Assembly (NCBI GenBank): GCA_003534085.1
Contig: DQBY01000082.1
Span: forward strand, 1-5,388
Reading direction: 5' to 3'
DNA length: 5,388 nucleotides
From: Candidatus Moraniibacteriota bacterium
Lineage (GTDB): Bacteria; Patescibacteriota; Minisyncoccia; Moranbacterales; UBA2206
Each line of letters starts with the position of its first letter. The first letter of the stretch is position 1. Below the pieces are notes generated by a model that saw nothing but the letters and a program-made list of their open reading frames with translations, had not been told where the DNA came from and made no database searches. Shown here one piece after another: positions 1 through 3,224 of this stretch. Made by a program: the position numbers and the translations under genes.

Positions 1-297
1 GACGGCAACGGATACACCGACGGAGCGGACGCGGATTCGGTCGGGGGACAGATGACAATCAATCCGGCTGCCGGAACATTGGCCGGAGTTTCAGGATGCT
101 CAACCTCGAATGTAAGCAAAGGCGGCAGCAATTCTTTTTCCGAGGGAACTGTGAACAGCATCGATATCCTTTCCGCAACTTCGGGAGCTTCCGCTTTCTG
201 CCGATGGGATTTGACCGGTGTGTCTTTGACGCAAAAAATTCCAGCCGCCCAGCCGGCAGGAAGCTACTCGATCGATATGGTTTTGACAATAAGTTAG
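1..297 (+). CDS. WxL-like secreted protein, C-terminal part (5' end outside window)
   Basis: This is the C-terminal 98 residues of a secreted protein, open in frame from base 1 to a TAG at 295-297. It is clearly a paralogue of the next two genes. All share the GGQMT(I/V)(N/D)P segment, a STSNVSKG-like segment, W-D-L-T-G-V (Trp at local residue 69), and a closing GSYSIDM-L-T strand. The region before GGQMT is an acidic loop with DGADAD. Unlike its neighbours it has two cysteines, C33 and C67 in local numbering, the second two residues before the conserved Trp. They could form a disulfide. The pattern (W-x-L, then a GxYS strand at the very end) resembles the WxL surface domain of Firmicutes, which binds peptidoglycan non-covalently. 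That assignment is from memory of the family and is tentative. The signal peptide and N-terminal half are not in view. Expected length is about 200-230 residues by comparison with the neighbours. Confidence 0.85.
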   Translation, partial: DGNGYTDGADADSVGGQMTINPAAGTLAGVSGCSTSNVSKGGSNSFSEGTVNSIDILSATSGASAFCRWDLTGVSLTQKIPAAQPAGSYSIDMVLTIS

Positions 298-300
298 CGG

Positions 301-399
301 TTGTCATTGCGGCAATCTCGTATTTTAATTCATCAAAGTTTAGTGTCACATTTTGTGATTTATTGTAGCGAGATTGCTTCGCTACGCTCGCAAAGACAA
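301..399. repeat. Interrupted intergenic palindrome (REP-like) between paralogues 1 and 2
   Basis: Bases 312-320 (gcaatctcg) pair perfectly with 369-377 (cgagattgc). Bases 301-311 pair 10 of 11 with 389-399. The right side carries 11 extra bases (378-388) absent on the left, so the element looks like a palindrome that lost part of one arm. The loop (321-368) is AT-rich. The motif (ttgtcattgcg...cgaagcaatct type) resembles a dispersed intergenic repeat I remember from many unrelated bacterial genomes. It ends 7 bases before the start codon of the next gene, so a transcript from upstream would carry it as a hairpin near the ribosome entry site. Confidence 0.7.
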
Positions 400-406
400 A
401 AATAAA

Positions 407-1093
407 ATGAAAAAACAAAAAGCAATATTAAAAGAAATGTTCAGCGCCGAACTCTTTATTCTAGGCTTTGCAATAGCCACTCTGATCTTTTTTGTCAGTT
501 CCATCATTGTGCTGGCGTCCGATTCGACCCAAATGACGCAATCGATCACCGGATCTTTGGATGTGCAGATCGTTGATGGAAGCGGGAATACAGTCGCCAG
601 CCCGGGCATAGCTTTTCCGGTCAAATCTTTTGCCATGTCTCACCAAACTTCTTCGGCGACATTGGGAACGGCTTCGGAAAAATTGCGCGTGACGAATCCG
701 AGCGGAACGACGGACATCTGGACTTTGAGCATCGCCGCGACCAATGGAGCAACCGCGGTTTGGACCAATGGAACAAATTCATATGATTTCAATGATCCAA
801 CCGCAAATGCCGGAGACGGAGCGGACGCGGATTCCGTCGGGGGGCAGATGACGATCGACCCGAGCGTCGGGACGATAGCCGGCGTAGGCGGAACTTCAAC
901 GAGCAATGTTTCCAAAGGATCAATCTTTTCTTTTGCCGAGGGTTCAAAAGACAGCATCGACCTGATGTCCGCTTCAGCCGGAGCCGCCAAGCCCGGACAA
1001 TGGGACCTGACCGGAGTCGCAATTTCCCAAACGATACCCGGAGGACAGGCGGTCGGAAGTTACAGCATCGATATGACCTTGACTGTCATTTAA
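407..1093 (+). CDS. WxL-like secreted protein, complete paralogue 2
   Basis: A 228-residue exported protein. The frame extends upstream to a TTG at 374, but that lies inside the palindromic repeat, so I choose the ATG at 407 (MKKQKAILKEMF...). No Shine-Dalgarno is visible before it. Residues 1-38 are a long signal sequence: basic start, hydrophobic run about 17-36, likely cleavage near VLA/SDS. The mature part is Gly/Ser/Thr/Val rich and probably all beta. It starts with SITGSLDVQIVD and has W-T-L at 105-107 and W-D-L at 199-201, then an SQTIPGG-AVGSYSIDMTLT ending. Two spaced Trp-x-Leu motifs suggest a WxL-type surface domain, though the match is by eye only. An acidic, glycine-rich loop (DFNDP...DGADADS) precedes GGQMTIDP and could bind a cation. 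There are no cysteines. It lies 109 bases after paralogue 1 and 34 bases before paralogue 3, so co-transcription is likely. An archaeal-pilin-like or TasA-like beta sandwich is an alternative. Confidence 0.88.
   Translation: MKKQKAILKEMFSAELFILGFAIATLIFFVSSIIVLASDSTQMTQSITGSLDVQIVDGSGNTVASPGIAFPVKSFAMSHQTSSATLGTASEKLRVTNPSGTTDIWTLSIAATNGATAVWTNGTNSYDFNDPTANAGDGADADSVGGQMTIDPSVGTIAGVGGTSTSNVSKGSIFSFAEGSKDSIDLMSASAGAAKPGQWDLTGVAISQTIPGGQAVGSYSIDMTLTVI
695..1069 (+). repeat. Duplicated coding block, copy A (in paralogue 2)
   Basis: Bases 695-798 match 1371-1474 at 96 of 104 positions (about 92%), and 941-1069 match 1584-1712 at 121 of 129 (about 94%), counted by hand. The two blocks have different offsets (676 and 643 bases) because copy B lacks 33 bases (11 codons) of the acidic loop. 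Most differences are at third codon positions. The identity is patchy: the N-terminal thirds of the two genes are much less alike, which fits recent gene conversion or a recent tandem duplication with a replaced leader. Confidence 0.85.
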
Positions 1094-1117
1094 TCGAATT
1101 TAAAAAATAACAATTTC

Positions 1118-1122
1118 AAGGA
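1118..1122 (+). promoter_or_regulatory. Ribosome binding site of paralogue 3
   Basis: AAGGA lies 5 bases upstream of the ATG at 1128. It is one of only two convincing Shine-Dalgarno sequences in the window and supports ATG 1128 as the start. The 34-base gap after the stop of paralogue 2 has no terminator, consistent with one transcript. Confidence 0.6.
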
Positions 1123-1127
1123 TCAAT

Positions 1128-1736
1128 ATGAAAAAATTATTATTTGTGATCATCATGATTTTTGCGGGGGGAGGATATTTTTTCTGCGCGGCTTCCAATG
1201 AAATCTCATTTATGCACAATATCAGCGGAAGCTTGGATATTCAAGTTGTGGATCCGGAAGGCAATCCGGTCGGCAATCCATCATTATTGTTCTCATCGGG
1301 CATATTTTCTCCGGCTGCTCAAACAGTCACAGCCAATCTGGGAAGCGCTGCGGAAAGGATCAGGCTTACCAATCCGAGCGGAACGACTGATACTTGGACT
1401 TTGAGCATCGCCGCGACCAATGGAGCAACTGCGGTTTGGACCAATGGAATAAATTCATATGACTTCAATGACCCGAATGGCGGCGGACAAATGACCGTCA
1501 ATCCGAGCATGGCAAACATAAGCGGCGTGGGAGAAACTTCGACGGCCAATGTTTCCAAAGGTTCCATCTTTGCTTTTTCTCAAGGTTCAAAAGACAGCAT
1601 CGACCTGATGTCCGCTTCCGCCGGAGCCGTCAAACCGGGGCAATGGGATTTGACCGGAGTCGCAATTTCCCAAACGATACCCGGAGGACAAGCGGTCGGA
1701 AGTTACAGCATCAGCATGACTTTAACGGCGATATAA
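1128..1736 (+). CDS. WxL-like secreted protein, complete paralogue 3
   Basis: A 202-residue exported protein starting MKKLLFVIIMIF at an ATG with a good AAGGA site. Residues 1-22 or so are a short, typical signal peptide. Cys20 sits in FFCAAS, which does not fit a lipobox (Phe at -1 and -2), so a lipoprotein is unlikely. The mature part follows paralogue 2: ISGSLDIQVVD, W-T-L at 90-92, SYDFNDP, GGQMTVNP, W-D-L at 173-175 and a GSYSISMTLT ending. Relative to paralogue 2 it lacks 11 residues of the acidic loop between DFNDP and GGQM, and its signal peptide is much shorter. The middle and C-terminal DNA is nearly identical to paralogue 2. It is the last gene of the array; a strong terminator follows 54 bases after the stop. 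The likely role is a cell-surface structural or adhesive protein. The exact ligand cannot be told from the sequence. Confidence 0.88.
   Translation: MKKLLFVIIMIFAGGGYFFCAASNEISFMHNISGSLDIQVVDPEGNPVGNPSLLFSSGIFSPAAQTVTANLGSAAERIRLTNPSGTTDTWTLSIAATNGATAVWTNGINSYDFNDPNGGGQMTVNPSMANISGVGETSTANVSKGSIFAFSQGSKDSIDLMSASAGAVKPGQWDLTGVAISQTIPGGQAVGSYSISMTLTAI
1371..1712 (+). repeat. Duplicated coding block, copy B (in paralogue 3)
   Basis: This is the partner of 695-1069. It is 33 bases shorter because the acidic-loop codons are missing. The longest exactly shared tract, about 40 bases, runs through the codons after the second W-x-L motif (roughly 1650-1690). Confidence 0.85.
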
Positions 1737-1790
1737 AATTAATCCTAAATTTATTTTTATTATTGAGAGTCTGTAAAATTTGTGCGCATT

Positions 1791-1820
1791 GACCGATTCC
1801 GGCGACGGGGTCGGTTTTTT
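1791..1820 (+). terminator. Rho-independent terminator of the WxL-like array
   Basis: Bases 1792-1801 (accgattccg) pair with 1806-1815 (cggggtcggt) over 10 bp, including two G-U pairs, closing a GCGA tetraloop of the stable GNRA class. A run of six T follows (1815-1820). It lies 54 bases after the stop of paralogue 3. Confidence 0.88.
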
Positions 1821-1835
1821 ATATTTACGAATATA

Positions 1836-1875
1836 CCCGCCTCGACTCGCTAGACGCAAGTTGACGCGAGGCGGG
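1836..1875. mobile_element. 40-bp palindrome-ended insertion (MITE/REP-like)
   Basis: Perfect 9-bp inverted ends, CCCGCCTCG (1836-1844) and CGAGGCGGG (1867-1875), enclose 22 bases that contain GACGC twice. The segment is absent from the otherwise matching second tail (2851-2927): removing exactly these 40 bases restores the alignment and the CGAA spacing. It is GC-rich in an AT-rich intergenic region. No target duplication is evident beyond at most a base or two. It is too small to encode anything, so it would be a non-autonomous insertion or a hairpin gained by another route. Confidence 0.6.
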
Positions 1876-1944
1876 CGAATTGAACGAAATTACGAATGCA
1901 CGAAATTTAAAAGATTAGCCACAAGGAAATAGGTAGACAGAAAG

Positions 1945-1972
1945 TTGAGTAGTGATACAATATCACTATAAT
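1945..1972 (+). promoter_or_regulatory. Promoter of the DinD-like gene
   Basis: TTGAGT (1945-1950), a 16-base spacer and a perfect TATAAT (1967-1972) form a good housekeeping-sigma promoter. Transcription would begin near 1979-1981, giving a leader of about 30 bases before the ATG at 2010. It sits just after the array terminator, so the gene is transcribed independently of the WxL-like genes. Confidence 0.65.
1950..1968. promoter_or_regulatory. Candidate operator dyad inside the promoter
   Basis: TAGTGATA-CAA-TATCACTA is a perfect inverted repeat with 8-bp arms and a 3-base centre. It fills the spacer exactly and touches both the -35 and the -10, the classic position for a repressor that blocks RNA polymerase. 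The arms are too close to form a good RNA hairpin and lie upstream of the predicted transcript, so a dimeric DNA-binding protein is the simpler reading. It is not a LexA box that I recognise. Confidence 0.6.
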
Positions 1973-2009
1973 TCACCCCGTTAAATTTAAGCGGATAAAG
2001 AAAAATAAA

Positions 2010-2840
2010 ATGGAAAAAGAAATGCAAATCGCTCTGTTTAAGGGCAAAAGTATCAGACGTACTATTTTTCAAAAGGAATGGTGGTTTTCAGTTATTGATG
2101 TGATTGAAATTTTAACCGATAGCGTTAATGCTCGTGATTATTGGTACAAAATGAAGATTCGCGTTAAAGAAGAAGAAGGATTTGAACCGTCGACAGTTTG
2201 TCGACAGTTCAAATTGCAGGCGTCTGATGGTAAAATGCGGGAAACAGACTGTGCTAGTACCGAAATTATGTTTCGTATTGTTCAATCTATTCCCTCGCCC
2301 AAAGCTGAACCGTTCAAGCGGTGGTTAGCTAAAGTTGGGTACGAAAGGGTGCAGGAAATTGAAAATCCTGAATTGGCGACAAAACGCACAAAAATGCTTT
2401 ATAAATTGAAAGGCTATCCCGAGGATTGGATCGAAAAGCGGATGCGCGGGATCGCAATCCGCGAAGAATTGACCGACGAATGGAAAAAGCGAGGCGCGGA
2501 AGAAGATCGAGATTTTGAGATTCTGACCGCTGAAATATCGCAAGCGACTTTCGGAATAAAACCGAATGAATACAGGAAGCTGAAAGGATTAAAGCGGGAA
2601 AATTTACGCGATCATATGGATGATTTTGAATTGATTTTGACTATGTTGGGTGAAAGAACGACAACTGAAGTGCATCGCACCAAGGATTCGAAGGGATTGC
2701 CGCGCCTCAAAGATGATGCTCGCATCGGAGGAGAAGTGGCCGGCACAGCCAGAAGGCAGATTGAACGGCGGATCGGACGATCGATTGTTTCAAAAAATAA
2801 TTTTCTCAAGAATAAAGCCACTAGAAAAATAGGAAAATAA
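2010..2840 (+). CDS. Bro-N domain, DinD-like protein
   Basis: A complete 276-residue cytoplasmic protein starting MEKEMQIALFKGKSIRR. There is no strong Shine-Dalgarno; ATG 2010 gives the usual family N-terminus, while ATG 2022 would trim only four residues. Residues about 7-110 are a Bro-N (phage antirepressor type) domain: EWWFSVIDVIEILTDS, then a CRQFKL segment and SIPSPKAEPFKRWLAKVGYE. The C-terminal part, about 115-260, matches the DNA-damage-inducible protein D family. FGIKPNEYRKLKGLKRENLRDHM (from 181) parallels the GLKKNQKILDHM region I recall in E. coli DinD, followed by a conserved GG-VAG-ARR-IE stretch. E. coli DinD is an SOS-induced protein that disrupts RecA filaments. Whether this longer, Bro-N-fused type does the same is not shown. 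It has its own promoter, dyad and terminator, and sits as a self-contained unit between envelope genes. Damage response or control of a mobile element are the likely roles. Confidence 0.88.
   Translation: MEKEMQIALFKGKSIRRTIFQKEWWFSVIDVIEILTDSVNARDYWYKMKIRVKEEEGFEPSTVCRQFKLQASDGKMRETDCASTEIMFRIVQSIPSPKAEPFKRWLAKVGYERVQEIENPELATKRTKMLYKLKGYPEDWIEKRMRGIAIREELTDEWKKRGAEEDRDFEILTAEISQATFGIKPNEYRKLKGLKRENLRDHMDDFELILTMLGERTTTEVHRTKDSKGLPRLKDDARIGGEVAGTARRQIERRIGRSIVSKNNFLKNKATRKIGK
2180..2214 (+). repeat. Intragenic inverted repeat in the DinD-like gene
   Basis: Arms 2180-2194 and 2200-2214 pair 14 of 15 around a 5-base loop (agttt). The stem contains two GTCGAC (SalI-type) palindromes, so GTCGACAGTT also occurs as a direct repeat with an 11-base step. 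It covers codons 57-69, the Bro-N segment ending in CRQFKL. The messenger would fold into a strong hairpin here. Confidence 0.75.
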
Positions 2841-2850
2841 AAAGATAAAT

Positions 2851-2927
2851 TGACCGATTCCGTCGACGGGGTCGGTTTTTTTATATTTACGAACGTACGA
2901 ATTGAGCGAAATTACGAATGTACGAAT
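2851..2927 (+). repeat. Terminator-plus-CGAA tail, copy 2 (downstream of DinD-like gene)
   Basis: This is the intact version of 1790-1905 without the 40-bp insert. CGAA occurs at 2890, 2898, 2907, 2915 and 2923, a spacing of 8, 9, 8 and 8 bases. Only a few bases differ from copy 1. Confidence 0.8.
2852..2882 (+). terminator. Rho-independent terminator of the DinD-like gene
   Basis: Bases 2853-2862 pair with 2867-2876 over 10 bp around a TCGA loop, followed by seven T (2876-2882). It starts 11 bases after the stop codon. The stem is identical to that of the terminator at 1791-1820; only the loop differs (TCGA against GCGA). Confidence 0.88.
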
Positions 2928-2948
2928 AATATCTGAGTGAGTGTTTCG

Positions 2949-2982
2949 GGAGCTAAGCTCCCAAGCTTGGGAGCTTAGCTCC
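2949..2982. repeat. Perfect 34-bp palindrome
   Basis: Bases 2949-2982 equal their own reverse complement, with 17-bp arms, no spacer, and AAGCTT at the centre. Each arm itself contains a smaller near-palindrome (ggagctaagctcc). It lies in the gene-free 2841-3224 stretch, 66 bases past the terminator. As DNA it could extrude a cruciform; as RNA it makes a long hairpin with no T run, so it is not a standard terminator. Confidence 0.9.
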
Positions 2983-3034
2983 TAGCGGAGAGTAGCATTA
3001 ATTAAGTTAATTTGGTATAAGTCCCAAGTGTTGT

Positions 3035-3063
3035 TTTTAGTTCAGAGCTTTTTGTTGTATAAT
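3035..3063 (+). promoter_or_regulatory. Possible promoter for the DUF916/LysM gene
   Basis: A perfect TATAAT sits at 3058-3063 in an AT-rich tract. The -35 is poor: TTTTAG at 3035-3040 (17-base spacing) or TTTAGT at 3036-3041 (16-base). Transcription would start near 3070 and run through the nested palindrome (3086-3203) before the ATG at 3225, a leader of about 155 bases. It is the only promoter-like sequence I see between the last terminator and that gene. Confidence 0.35.
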
Positions 3064-3085
3064 AAAAGAAATAACTTCAAAAAAT

Positions 3086-3203
3086 TGTCATCCTGAACTT
3101 GATTCAGGATCTAATGCAAGTCTCGGGTTGCCGCAACGTGTTAGATTCCGGATCCCCAAAGTAAAGCTTCGCTTACTACGGGGCAGGCAAGTCCGGAATG
3201 ACA
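3086..3203. repeat. Nested palindromic intergenic element
   Basis: Several stems are nested. The outer TGTCAT (3086-3091) pairs with ATGACA (3198-3203). ATCCTGAA (3090-3097) pairs with TTCAGGAT (3103-3110). ATCTAA (3109-3114) pairs with TTAGAT (3141-3146). ATTCCGGA (3145-3152) pairs with TCCGGAAT (3192-3199). Inside the last is CCCC (3154-3157) with GGGG (3180-3183) and a bulged AGTAA/TTACT stem. The tgtcatcctgaa and tccggaatgaca ends resemble dispersed repeats I remember from many bacterial genomes. It ends 21 bases before the next start codon, so it would be in the leader of that gene. Confidence 0.75.
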
Positions 3204-3224
3204 GGCTTTTAAAATACAAACAAA

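Larger units (their letters stand above)
1790..1905 (+). repeat. Terminator-plus-CGAA tail, copy 1 (upstream of DinD-like gene)
   Basis: It has the same order of elements as 2851-2927: ttgaccgattccg hairpin, T run, atatttacgaa, then CGAA words. With the 40-bp insert at 1836-1875 removed, the CGAA words begin at equal spacings of 8, 9, 8 and 8 bases, exactly as in the second copy, and only a few bases differ. The two copies are in direct orientation and bracket the DinD-like gene, about 1.06 kb apart. They could be a dispersed 3'-end module or recombination substrates. Confidence 0.8.

Noticed and set aside
301..399. Palindrome 301-399 as a terminator after paralogue 1
   Set aside because: The arms are 48 bases or more apart and the far side is followed by an A-rich, not T-rich, stretch on the plus strand. 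A dispersed repeat fits better.
374..406. TTG start extending paralogue 2 by 11 residues
   Set aside because: The added codons lie in the right arm of the palindromic repeat and would put MLRYARKDKNK before a normal signal sequence that begins at ATG 407.
59..418. A 119-codon open frame on the minus strand
   Set aside because: It runs across the end of paralogue 1 and the palindromic repeat, and its composition is that of an antisense shadow.
1186..1200. Lipobox around Cys20 of paralogue 3
   Set aside because: Residues -3 to -1 are Tyr-Phe-Phe, which does not match the lipobox consensus. An ordinary signal peptidase I site in the same area fits better.
1827..2930. CRISPR array
   Set aside because: The repeated CGAA words are 4-5 bases with 8-9 base steps. 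There are no 25-40 base repeats or unique spacers, and no cas gene.
1741..3224. tRNA or other structured RNA gene in the intergenic stretches
   Set aside because: No cloverleaf, T-loop GTTC-ATC pattern or CCA end was found; the structures present are explained by terminators and palindromic repeats.
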